From NCBI RefSeq assembly GCF_029227915.1, contig NC_079888.1:15359001-15423000 (forward strand): a stretch of 64,000 nt of DNA. The letters are read 5' to 3'. The DNA comes from Hydractinia symbiolongicarpus. Lineage: Eukaryota; Cnidaria; Hydrozoa; Anthoathecata; Hydractiniidae. The notes beneath the pieces are model-generated. The model saw nothing but the letters and a program-made list of their open reading frames with translations, searched no databases and was not told the DNA's origin. Below are positions 46,174 to 54,845 of the stretch, piece after piece (positions within the stretch are counted from its first letter, which is position 1; every line of letters begins with the position of its first letter). The position numbers were made by a program, and so were the translations under genes.

Positions 46174-46767
46174 CTAAGTAGCACATAATTCCGTGCGCTC
46201 GTTATCGTTGATCATTGTCACAGCCTTCTTAGTCCTCTGGCGTATCTGCTCCTTGAGCATCATGTAGCGCTGTTTCTCTTGTATAATCATGGTGAACTTG
46301 CTATCAGAGATCACACTATCTTGTATCGCTTTGGAGATCTTGTCGAACACGGTGTCCAGCTTGGACTCCGCTAGGAGTTTGATACATTCATGTTTGTGGA
46401 CCTTAACACTTGTGCGTTTGGACGCATTATTCAAACCTACTTGCCCCATGCCTACTGCAAGAGCCGCTGCTTCCAGACCTATGGCTATCGGAGCTCCGAA
46501 CCCCGTTGCAAGTGTGACAAAGCCAGCTGTGGCGGTTATCATAGTTACTGCGATCATTCCATGATCTGCATATCTCAACCCTATCCCCCAGACTTTGAAC
46601 TTTTTGTACAGCTTCTTCCGCTCTTTGATCTCATCACGGAAGAACGTTTTGATCTCTTCGATCTTTTTCAACCGATAGACCTTGCTCTCTTCTAGGGTAT
46701 TATGCGTAGGCTCTTGCACAGGCGCACTTGGCGGCAAAGGCGGGAAAAGCTTAGCAATGTCAGTCAT
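46174..46767 (-). CDS. Polinton-associated two-TM protein
   Basis: An uninterrupted 197-residue frame. It has a proline-rich N-terminus (LFPPLPPSAPVQEP) and a basic helical segment (about 30-60). A long hydrophobic hairpin follows at about 70-110 (MIAVTMITATAGFVTLATGF, then GAPIAIGLEAAALAVGMG), and then a charged helical C-terminal half. Two adjacent transmembrane segments flanked by long helices recall the SLATT-type two-TM fold, but that is an architectural comparison only. It may act in virion assembly or membrane disruption. Its start overlaps the stop of the upstream gene (TAAATG), so the two minus-strand genes look co-transcribed. The intact state contrasts with its neighbours. Confidence 0.6.
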   Translation of the reverse strand: MTDIAKLFPPLPPSAPVQEPTHNTLEESKVYRLKKIEEIKTFFRDEIKERKKLYKKFKVWGIGLRYADHGMIAVTMITATAGFVTLATGFGAPIAIGLEAAALAVGMGQVGLNNASKRTSVKVHKHECIKLLAESKLDTVFDKISKAIQDSVISDSKFTMIIQEKQRYMMLKEQIRQRTKKAVTMINDNERTELCAT

Positions 46768-47440
46768 TTATTTTATGAGCAAATGCATAGCAATTCCAAC
46801 GAACGAAACGTTCTTATCGTGGTGATACTCGTCCGTCAGCATGAACTCCAGCCTGTCTGTTAAATCTTTAAAAGGGAGGTATACAGAGTTATCGAAACTC
46901 CACGTAAGCATGTCTCCCCATGCGTTTATCTCTTTGGTAGGAATCATGGCAAGAATCTTGGATTTTTTTCCGTTAAGCAGGCAGTCATCCTCGTCTATTT
47001 GAGGGCAAACAAGTCGTAACTTATGGTATACGTCAGTCTTGTAGAATAAATCGTAGTCACCCTTCATATAGTATTTTTTACTGGGATCGTAGGGTAGACC
47101 CAAGAGCTCTTGCAGTTGTCGATGAATCACCAGCGTATAACCGTCATTGACACGGAGCCTGCAGAGTCCATTTTTCAGGACAAACAGTTTAATCTTGTCC
47201 TCTGCCTGACTGTTGACGATACTCGCTAAATCCTCGATCTTGTACAGCCCATTCATTATTTCAATTCGAGTAACTCTTTGATCAGGCCCAATCCTTACGG
47301 ATGGTAAACTCGCTGTCACTGAAGAGGTTCAGCCAAGTAGGGCGGATACTGATCGACTTCAAAGCGATCCTCGTGTCCTGCCCTTGGTAGTCCTCAAATA
47401 TCGTAGGTTTCTCTATATCTGTGACATACAGCTGTCTCAT
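46768..47440 (-). pseudogene. Polinton structural-type protein, one frameshift
   Basis: The start MRQLYVTDIEKPTIFED lies at 47440, inside the palindrome 47436-47461. The N-terminal 50 codons reach SIRPTWLNLFSDSEFTI, then the frame changes near 47290. The remainder (to 46768) includes EIMNGLYKIEDLASIVN, a receptor- or capsid-like region FVLKNGLCRLRVNDGYTLVI, and a C-terminal domain ending MHLLIK. A start with an ordered beta-rich pattern, plus a conserved NGLYKIEDL element, fits a virion surface or minor capsid protein of Mavericks. This is inferred from context and pattern, not from a recognised fold. Confidence 0.45.
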
Positions 47441-47461
47441 GTTTCTTTAAAGAAACATGAG
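47436..47461. promoter_or_regulatory. Perfect 26-base palindrome holding two divergent start codons
   Basis: The half-site is CTCATGTTTCTTT and the other half is its exact complement. The ATG of the minus-strand gene (47440-47438) and the ATG of the plus-strand gene (47457-47459) occupy the two arms symmetrically. Possible roles are a bidirectional promoter operator or a 5'-end hairpin in both mRNAs. Confidence 0.6.
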
Positions 47462-48587
47462 CATTTACTCGTATAACCCAAAGGCAAAGTACAAGTCCAA
47501 CAGAGGTGAGTGGCCTCTCGGTGTAACTAACTTGGAGCATCAGGACCTCTACGTGTCTACGACTCAGCACATTTCCGTAGCCTTCCCACAGTTCACCAAG
47601 TACCCCATCAAAGTTCCCACTGACCTGTTAAACGATCCTGTGAGTGTAAATTGGGAGGGGCAAGCCTTGGACTATTGGAACATCCTGGTGAATTTCGCTT
47701 CTCATTGCGCGACAACGGCGTCGGGGGTCTCTACCAAGCACATGAGTGGCTCCGTACCCCTCGTTCAATCCATTTTCAAATTCCATGTGTACTACCACAT
47801 GAGACGTATTCTCGCGAGAATGAAGGTACTTATGCCCTACGAAAGAGGCTTTTCCCAGTACGAGAACCCCTACTGCACCTCGGGGTATGCGCAAATATGT
47901 CGTGAGTACGGTGCGGACCCCAAAGCTTTGTACAAGTTCAAAGCCCTGGTGTCATCGTTGACAAATGGTAGATGATGGCCGCAGGTTGATGGGGATTGGG
48001 CTAGGTTTATCATCCCCACTAGCCAGGGTCTGAAATCGGGGGTCCTGATGAAGCTTAGCGAGAGTATTCGCGTTTACGTGATCTTGCTACTAGGATTCCA
48101 AGCGAGTGCCAAGGCCTCAATCCTAGTCTCTAACGCCGATAACTTCACGGCTAGACAGATCCCCCTGCAAAAATTCGAGACCATGGTTCAACGTGAAAAA
48201 AACGTAGGTCAAGACATCACCGAGTTTCAAAAGGTGATCCAGTATGCACGGACTCCAGTAAACTTCGCCGTGGTGTCCAGCGTGTACATGCTCCCCTCTA
48301 ACATGGACCTCCACATTGAAAAGATTGTGGGGTATAACAACAACGTTCTAATCGCGCCCTCTAACATAGGTGTCGGTGTGGAGCTAGATCTGAACACCAA
48401 AGCCATGGGCCATGCTGTCAAGCATGAGGCAGCCTTCAACACACCTCCTAGGCAGAGTATCAAGTCGAATAAAACCACGCCTCATCCTGACACCAAGGAA
48501 GCCCACAGGCAGCATGAGGATACCAAGGCCACTGTAATAACGGTGGGAGTAGGACTGATACTCGTTTACATCTGGATGAAGAAATAG
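47457..48587 (+). pseudogene. Polinton protein with C-terminal membrane anchor, one in-frame stop
   Basis: A single frame of 376 codons is interrupted once, by TGA at 47973-47975. The N-terminal part (MSIYSYNPKAKYKSNRGEWP) is globular and aromatic-rich. After the stop come a VDGDWARFIIP segment, a hydrophobic YVILLLGFQASAKAS stretch, a long soluble region, and a C-terminal transmembrane helix ITVGVGLILVYIWMKK. The build matches a recurrent cnidarian Maverick ORF of unknown role; a virion membrane or penton-associated protein is possible. Frame conservation on both sides of the stop shows the stop is recent. CGA to TGA would be a single change. Confidence 0.6.
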
Positions 48588-48657
48588 GTCCAATGTGTTT
48601 ATCAACATATTAGACTCTCTACGATCTCTTACCACCCTTACTCCTCCTGTTACCTAC

Positions 48658-49412
48658 CTACGCAACAATAATACCGACAGCACTAGCAACAGCCATGTAT
48701 AAGTGCTTTGCCGCGAACTCAACAACTCTTGCTGCTACTCTGAAAAAGAACGAGACCACGCTGCCAATGATGCTAGGAAGAGCTACCCCTGCTTTGCCTG
48801 CTAAGTACTTCAGGAATCTCCCGAGTCTTTCAAGCTGTTTTTGGACGAAACCCTTGCCACCAGTACTTCCTCCAGTTGCAGCAGCTCCTCTGCCACCTCC
48901 CACAGCGAGTACGATGGTGGATATGAGCAGACCGATAGCCGAGACGATACTCGCTATCGTCAAGCCTTGTTCCTTGAAGAGAATCTTGAGCTTTTCCACG
49001 AGTGACGTATCATCCCTGCGATCTTCATCAATGTCTCTTTGATGTGTAGCAGCTGGCTCTGAGTGTCGGATGATAGTAAACCGTGCGCTTTTGCCGTAGC
49101 CTCTTCTTGATCACATAGTCGTTCAAGGTCTTCCTTCGCTTGCTTTATGTCTTCGTTCCAGATGGCTAGCTGTTCCTTAGATGCCCCAGGCGTGGCCTTC
49201 TTGCTCTCGAGCCTTTTTACCTTGGCTTCTGCTTTGTTGATCTCACTGTCATAGAAGACCATCTTACCTTTCAGGTGCTTGAGGTTACCCCTTAGCGTTT
49301 GAAACTCGCGGTTTAACCCTCTTCTTTCACGCTCTGTGATATCTCCGCCAAAGGAAGTATCTTCAATCAGGCTCTCCGTGTCATCGAGCACGTTCTCGAG
49401 TAGCGGCAACAT
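48658..49412 (-). pseudogene. Polinton coiled-coil/membrane protein, frameshifted
   Basis: The start MLPLLENVLDDTESLIED leads to a long charged coiled coil (about residues 30-115). Near 49010-49025 the frame changes, and the continuation to 48658 shows KILFKEQGLTIASIVSAIGL, a glycine-rich AVGGGRGAAATGGSTGG linker, GKAGVALPSIIGSVVSFFF, and a last hydrophobic helix ending GIIVA. A Gly-rich linker between two membrane-active segments is characteristic of a widespread cnidarian Maverick ORF. The function is unknown; assembly or membrane fusion/penetration would suit it. It follows the next gene with an overlapping TAAATG. Confidence 0.6.
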
Positions 49413-49904
49413 TTAGATGTCATCATCTTTTTCATTGACATTATCCAATTCGTTAAGGAGCCTCTGGGCCATAGTTTTACTACCCTTGTGTGGTGTAGTA
49501 TAGTCGGTGAACCCCATGGCTTCTAGGCGGACCTCACCTAGAGTCCTCACTATCGCGGAAGCTTTCCTAATTTCACCATTCCTTTTCGTGAGCTCTACAC
49601 CATTGTAAAGAAGCTGGTTTCCGTCGACCTCAAACTCGTTATAGTATCTCGCACTCGGCTCTCCAAGCTCCCCCCTAAGAGCTTCGTCAAGGGTATCAAC
49701 TTTCGATCTTAGTAGCTCCTGCCTTGCCGTGAGCTGTTGTTGTCGCGTCGTTGTACCTCCCGAAGGTGTTGCGGGCGTAGTACTTAGTCCGGGAATATCC
49801 TCAGGCTAAAGGATCTCGCTCTCGCTACTAAACTTCTCAGGCTCGTCTGGAATGCCTTCCTCTGGCGTAAAGTCATCTCCTTCATATATTGGATTAATCG
49901 GCAT
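49413..49904 (-). pseudogene. Small acidic Polinton protein, one in-frame stop
   Basis: A 163-codon frame starts MPINPIYEGDDFTPEEG and carries one TAG at 49806-49808. It continues with ARQELLRSKVDTLDEALRGE and ends in MAQRLLNELDNVNEKDDDI. The product is acidic and mostly helical, with no recognised domain. Its stop codon overlaps the start of the coiled-coil/membrane gene at 49412, so the pair were probably one transcription unit. It diverges from the capsid gene, with about 30 bases between the two start codons. Confidence 0.5.
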
Positions 49905-49933
49905 TTATTCAACCCGCAATTGCCTACTAATAT

Positions 49934-51238
49934 ATGTACGGAACGAAGCTAGCTCCTCACAAGGAACTAAAGACTATGCTGGCAATGAAGGGGAAGAGGC
50001 AGCGTGTCAAGGTGAGCCATGTCCCCTCAACAATCAACCAGAACGAAGACTTGTACGTTGATGTACCAAACATGGGTCAGAATGATGTAATTTTCCCAGG
50101 CTCTCTCAAACTCCTCTTTGACCTGGAACTTACTGGTACCAATACCAAACCCCACATCGTCGGCAACATCGGCAAGACCCTGGTTCAAAACCTTGGCATC
50201 AGCTTGAACGGTAATGAAGTGCAGAACATCTCGGACTATAACACCCTAGCAGTATATCGGGATCTGTGGATCCCAAAGTTTGATCGAGAGAACAACCTAA
50301 TTCCAGAAAGTATCAATCCCAATGATGGTACCATCAGAGCTCTACAGGTAAAAGCTAGCGACAATGTAGGAAATGATGAAGAAAAAGCGATCGTGGCAGC
50401 TTACGGCAACACCTTTTGCATCCCTATCGGTAAAATGTTCGAGCTTACGAGGGATTTACCATTCTATCAAGCAGGCTTTCACGACAGGCTGCAGTTCGTA
50501 ATACATTTTGCACCCTATGACTAAGTCATCAAAGATGCCGGTACACCAAAATCAGGGTCTACCGAAGCTAAACCAGCTGATAGTGGGTATAAGATCACCA
50601 ACATCTGCTTCGAGTTTGATAAAGTGACAAACGAGGGTCTCGCGAGTGCTATGATGTCACGCTACAGCCGTCTTGCCCTGCCCTATGAGCGTGTACTCCG
50701 CAGCAAGGTCATAACTATGAAGAAAGCTGATACCAGCTATAATCTCCAGATCGACACTCCTGCCAAGAGCTTGAAGGGCGTCTTACTACTATGTGTAGAC
50801 CCGGGGAAAGTGAAACCTTATGCTGGTGCTAATGAGGTCTTTTACAACCCCATGATAGAGAAAATCACGATCACGGTAGAAGGTGAGCCGAATGAACTAT
50901 ATTCGCACGCGATGTTGCCGAATGATCATCTCGAGCAAATCGTTGAACTCTTCGGATCCCACAATAGTAAAGTGACCATCGGTCAGTTTTTTATGGAAAG
51001 ATAGGCGTTTTTTGTCGACTTCAGAGGAAGTTCCGATCACAGTCTCCATAGTTCTGGCAGACCCTTGCCAATTCTTAGCGATAGCATCACTTTGCACATG
51101 ACCAAGAAAGATACCAAGAAATCTAACGATACAAGTTAGGATATCTGCTGCTATGTGTACTTGCTCCAAGATGCGCAGTTGAATATTCTGGATGGGAGAT
51201 GTCATAGCGTGGAATGTGCCAAGGGTTGTGTCTGCTGA
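49934..51238 (+). pseudogene. Polinton major capsid protein (double jelly-roll type), three stops
   Basis: A 435-codon frame from MYGTKLAPHKELKTML to a TGA at 51236-51238 is interrupted by TAA 50522-50524, TAG 51002-51004 and TAG 51137-51139, with no frameshift. Diagnostic segments: VIFPGSLKLLFDLELTGT, NIGKTLVQNLGISLNGNEV, DYNTLAVYRDLWIPK, RDLPFYQAGFHDRLQF in the first barrel, and a C-terminal YVYLLQDAQLNILDGR. Maverick hexon-like capsid proteins form the icosahedral shell as trimers. The order of beta-strand-rich blocks and the overall length fit that family. The frame is preserved over its whole length, so decay began recently. It is the strongest proof that the block is virus-derived. Confidence 0.82.
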
Positions 51239-51251
51239 ATGTAGACACAAC
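51225..51251. terminator. Hairpin at the end of the capsid gene
   Basis: GTTGTGTCTGC (51225-51235), a five-base loop, and GTAGACACAAC (51241-51251) pair with a single G-U. The capsid stop codon begins in the loop. The next gene starts 9 bases downstream. Confidence 0.55.
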
Positions 51252-51259
51252 AACAAAAA

Positions 51260-51904
51260 ATGGAAGAGGTCAAATGCTCGAAATGTAATCACTCTTTATC
51301 TTTAAACAATTTCAGGATCAAGGGGGATGGGCAACGGACGAAAAGATGCATAAGATGCCTCGATAGGGTGAAAGCATATCAAGAACGTAACAAATGCCCG
51401 CATGAAAAACGTAAATCAAGGTGGAAAGACTGCAAGGGTAGTCAGATATGCCCTCATGAAAGGGTGAGAAACCAATGTAAAGACTGCAAGGGTAGTCAGT
51501 ATTGCGACCATGGAAAACTGAGATCCACCTGTAAAATTCATGATCCTGGAGGACATCTTGCTTCTGTTGTACGATGTCGTGCCCGCAAGGCTCTAAAGTG
51601 AAATAAGGAACTAAGATCCCAAGAATATTTGGGGTGCAATGTCGCGACGCTCCGGGTACATATCGAGGATCAGTTTTCCGAAGTCATGACATGGGAGAAT
51701 TATGGAGAGTGGCATATTGACCACAAAATCCCGCTAATGTATCAAGAAAATGGGGCTGCTCCATCGCTTGATGAAGTAGCGAGACGGTTGCACTACACCA
51801 ATACTCAGCCAATGTAGGCAAGTAAGAACATTGCAAAAGGCAACCGCTTTATCACGAAAATAAATGGCAACAATCGGCGTACTCGTGGCAGGCGCTGCTA
51901 TTAA
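51260..51904 (+). pseudogene. Polinton HNH endonuclease with Cys/His repeats
   Basis: The N-terminus (MEEVKCSKCNHSLSLNNF) has a CxxC zinc motif with a second pair RCIRCLDR. Then come repeated units CPHEKRKSRWKDCKGSQ, CPHERVRNQCKDCKGSQ and CDHGKLRSTCK. After an in-frame TGA (51599-51601) the HNH domain follows, with WENYGEWHIDHKIPL and LHYTNTQPM. The HIDH pair and the final N/K region form the metal site. Another stop (TAG, 51815-51817) precedes ASKNIAKGNRF, the usual helix after the HNH core. Such CxH...CxxC repeat HNH proteins are common in giant viruses and Mavericks and may act as homing or DNA-processing nucleases. The last 41 bases overlap the next gene. Confidence 0.7.
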
Positions 51905-52262
51905 TGCATTGGCGTTTTCGGGCAACAGTTTCCTATTTTCAAAACTTTCAGGGCATGGCAAGGCAGAACGTAAGAGGCACGATAAAGCGATCGAACAGCT
52001 CCAAAAAGCCCAAGCACAATGGGTACGTGACAGATAGGCAAAGATCGACTGGTATAACAAGCAACGAGAGCTTAAACACCAAGCTGGCGAAAGTCTGAAG
52101 AAGTTTGATGAGGGTATGAGAGACTATTACATCGCGACGATCGAGAAAGCTCCCAAACTCCCCGACTTTTATACCCCCAGCAAGCAGCAACAAGACGGTG
52201 AGCTGACGTTCATTCTTGGATCTTTGGCACTTCTTGGATTTGCAGCGTATAAGTGGGCCTAG
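51864..52262 (+). pseudogene. Polinton small membrane protein, one in-frame stop
   Basis: A 132-codon frame opens with a hydrophobic segment (MATIGVLVAGAAINALAF), then a charged helical middle with EQLQKAQAQWVRDR. A TAG stop lies at 52035-52037, followed by more helix, a PKLPDFYTPSKQQ segment, and a C-terminal transmembrane helix ILGSLALLGFAAYKWA. The two hydrophobic ends with a helical centre are typical of a recurrent cnidarian Maverick ORF. Function unknown. The start overlaps the HNH gene, and the stop is CAG-to-TAG compatible. Confidence 0.6.
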
Positions 52263-52276
52263 ATGCAACGCAAAAC

Positions 52277-52307
52277 GTTTTCGATATGTAATAAACATGT
52301 CGAAAAC
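52277..52307. terminator. 13-bp-stem hairpin before the integrase fragment
   Basis: GTTTTCGATATGT (52277-52289), loop AATAA, then ACATGTCGAAAAC (52295-52307). The ATG of the integrase-like frame (52297) is in the right arm. It lies 14 bases after the stop of the upstream gene. Confidence 0.5.
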
Positions 52308-52450
52308 AACAGCACATATCGTTACCCCTGAAGAGGAGGAAAACCTAAGTCAAATCTACTACTCTCCAGAACGTCTCTGGACAGGTTAAAAAGCGATCAA
52401 GTACTCGCTGAACACTCTGGCCTTTCTAAAAAGAGAGTTAAAAACGACTT
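52297..52450 (+). pseudogene. Polinton integrase N-terminal fragment
   Basis: The start MSKTTAHIVTPEEEENLSQI is followed by YYSPERLWTG, a stop, and a shifted frame with LAEHSGLSKKRVKN. This pattern (LS.IYY.P....G..A...LA...GLS.K.VK.W) is the helix-turn-helix-like N-terminal region of Maverick rve-type integrases. The catalytic DDE domain is absent: sequence homologous to the repeat at 60583 begins around 52455 and cuts the gene off. This marks the right edge of recognisable Polinton sequence. Confidence 0.5.
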
Positions 52451-52454
52451 ATTT

Positions 52455-52950
52455 TGTATTAAAAAATCTGACGCGTTTCGCAATAATTTAACGGCTCGTT
52501 TTATGATTATGAGGTAACTAAACAACAAGCCGTGATGATTTAAATAGTCTAAAGAACGTTTTTTACTTAGATGTTAGAAGATACACCTTCTAATAAAGAA
52601 GCTGACACGTTTTGTAATAGAAATGACTCATTTTGCAGTAAAGCTACTTCTTGGCGAGTGCCCTAAAGAAACCAAATGTGGTTTTCGAATGTCACATCTT
52701 TGGTGAAATTGCATCTTTTGGTGGTGCTGATTGGAGAATTTGATCTTTAATCGTATACGTATGTTCCTGTTGTGTCCGTCCAAATGTAAAAGAGATAACG
52801 CGGAGGTTTTACAGGAGAAACTTTTTATTTGGATTCATGTTTGTATGGACCCATCAACATTGATCAATATTTTGTAGAAAATGAAGCCCAACATCTTTTA
52901 TTTTTAAGATATCCTTAGGAATTATCACTAAAAAGGATGTTATTCTTTTC
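52455..52950 (+). repeat. ~490-bp dispersed repeat, first copy
   Basis: Direct repeat of 60583-61060, with clear colinear similarity: AAAATCTGACGC..TTTCG, CGGCTCGTTTTATGATTA, AACAACAAGC, GAAGCTGAC, ATGACTCATTTTGCA, TTGTGTCC and the TTTTACAGGA..AACTTTTT block. It follows directly on the truncated Polinton integrase. No long open frame. Confidence 0.75.
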
Positions 52951-53659
52951 AGCATTGACAAGTAAACTTTGACAAGCTCAAAATGCGCGAATGTAATATG
53001 GAAACAACCAGGGTAATCACTTGTTGTATTAAAATTCGGAATTAACTGTCATCTGTGTGTGGGACAAGAACAAGAATCCGTTACAAATGTTTAACCTGAA
53101 ATATATGAACAGGCTAGTGTGTTTCCATTACTGGCTGTATTCTATTAATCACCATGAGTAAACCATCTAAGACAGCAAAAGTTATAATAGCATTGTAAAG
53201 TTTCTGTTTCCTTAGAAACATTTTTCTGTGTTACAAAACAAACACAAACTCTTCATGATTGTAATGTGATACCTTATGAGAATATTTCTAGAAAGTTATT
53301 CAATGACGTCATTCATGGCAAACACACTACACATGGTTAGATACACATCATATCATATATAGAGTTAAAATTGGTACATATATAGAGATGTGGTGAATTC
53401 AAATATGGTAAAATACTCATCTTCTGTCAAAAGATTTATAGCAAGGTCAAACAAGATAATTAACAAAAAAGGAAAACCGATTCTGTTTCGACCACCCAAA
53501 TCAAATAAAGCACTCCCTCTGCTATACAAAAAAAAATGAAATGTTTGAAAGAAGTGGGTAGGCTTCGATACTCTCTAAGTGAAGGAGTGTGTCTTATCTC
53601 ATTTACTCAAATTTCTTTAATTAGAATTAAGTGTAAACCGTGGGAAGAATATCGGTGGG
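52951..53659. other. Intergenic upstream of the secreted-peptide gene
   Basis: No gene is supported. AT-rich, with ATATATAG-type runs near 53350-53390. The region presumably contains promoter elements of the gene at 53728. Confidence 0.45.
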
Positions 53660-53666
53660 TATAAAT
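53660..53666 (+). promoter_or_regulatory. TATA box of the secreted-peptide gene
   Basis: TATAAAT in a GGGTATAAATG context lies about 65 bases before the start codon at 53728. Position and motif are as expected for a TATA promoter. Confidence 0.45.
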
Positions 53667-53727
53667 GTTACGAAGGTGAACTAACATTTCATATGATATC
53701 CTTTGTGTTTTCTGAAAAACTAGGAAG

Positions 53728-54845
53728 ATGAATATTTTAAAAAGAACTTTGATTTGCGCTGCAGTTTTTATTCTTTATTCGACTTTTTGTGAATCAATAC
53801 CATGTCAGAGTCCAGGTGTCCGATGGAATGGATGCCACAATAAAGTAAGTATGCAGAAAGAATTTACCATTAAGGGGGATTTCCACTCAATAACGAATTG
53901 GAACGGATCTGTGTTGTGATTTCTAGAATTTCAGTGATTGATAAAAATATCCTCTGAACCGTTGCAATCCAAACTAATAGTTAAAATCACTTCAACTTTT
54001 CTTGCAAACAGGAGCAGAGAAAATTAAAAACAAGACAAAAGAATAATTGGCAGAAAGCCAATCAAATTGAGTTATTTTTCATGTTTTGTTTAAGATGTTA
54101 ATTGCCCAGAACAAATTATGTGTTAAAATAAAGTAATTTCATTAGATGAGAATTTTATTGCATGCTAAATTAAATTTACCGTGACGAGTTTCTTTGTTGT
54201 AATTTTTTGTACAGGAAAAGTCACGGGCAATTAACGTAGTTATTATTGTTGTCCATTTCGTTCAAAAGTTTTAATTTATAGTTTGAGTCTTTTAAATGAA
54301 ATTGACAACAAATTATTTTATGATAAGAAGCGTACAAAACATTTTAAATGCTTTTGAATAGATTCCTCAACGGGATTTCGTTTAAAACCTTTTCTTCTTT
54401 CAGTGATCCTAATGAAATTATCAACAAACCTTAATGTGATAAGCAACACAGTACATTCAGTGCATTCTTCCACGGGTTTTAATAACTAGTATTTTAACAT
54501 TGTTTTAATCTCATCTGCATCCTGATCCCTGCGTTTATTGTATACGCCAAAACAGAGTGAATTTTAAAGCATATGTTACGAAAAATTTGATCGGAAATAT
54601 TTGTAAAAAATAACGCCAATAAAGTTGTGAAATGGAGTGACATTAAATTAGGGCAGTGTAAGAAGGAAATGCATTTTATTGTCCTTACTTTTTTTCATTA
54701 GGTTGTGTTGGCAAGAACGGCAATCATTAACGGTCAAAGAGAAACATTATATCAATCGGTGAATATGAAGTCTCCTATTTCAGTACGCAGAACGCGAAGA
54801 AAACTGAAAATCACGAAAGCTCTGAGAAAAGTGATACCGACATAA
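53728..54845 (+). CDS. Two-exon gene for a small secreted cationic peptide
   Basis: Exon 1 (53728-53844) encodes a signal peptide (MNILKRTLICAAVFILYSTF, likely cut near CES) and a short Cys-containing segment IPCQSPGVRWNGCHNK, ending at a GTAAGT donor. Exon 2 (54702-54845) follows a long pyrimidine tract and TTAG; both junctions are phase 0. The 86-residue product ends in a strongly basic region (VRRTRRKLKITKALRKVIPT) after a dibasic site. A secreted precursor with a cationic, potentially amphipathic tail suits an antimicrobial or signalling peptide, but no known family is recognised. A further, more 3' exon cannot be excluded. The intron (857 bp) has no frame linking the exons, and the exons show no conserved domain to verify them, so this is a prediction from signals. 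Confidence 0.5.

Larger units (their letters stand above)
44377..52450. mobile_element. Polinton/Maverick (virus-like DNA transposon), partial and decayed
   Basis: A compact block of tightly packed genes on alternating strands, visibly richer in G and C than its flanks and without introns. It contains a double-jelly-roll-type major capsid protein, an HNH nuclease with Cys/His repeats, several small membrane or coiled-coil proteins of the kind found in cnidarian Mavericks, and the N-terminus of an integrase at the right edge. Protein-primed DNA polymerase, packaging ATPase and protease are not in the window. The right end is cut off where a dispersed repeat begins near 52455. Terminal inverted repeats were not found. 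Nearly every gene carries one or a few stops, so this is a genomic fossil. Confidence 0.85.

Noticed and set aside
44377-52262. Stop-codon reassignment (TAG/TAA read as Gln) in the Polinton genes
   Set aside because: Several genes of the same block end naturally at TAG or TAA exactly at gene boundaries (for example 46103, 46174, 48587, 49413), and frameshifts also occur, so pseudogenisation explains the internal stops better.
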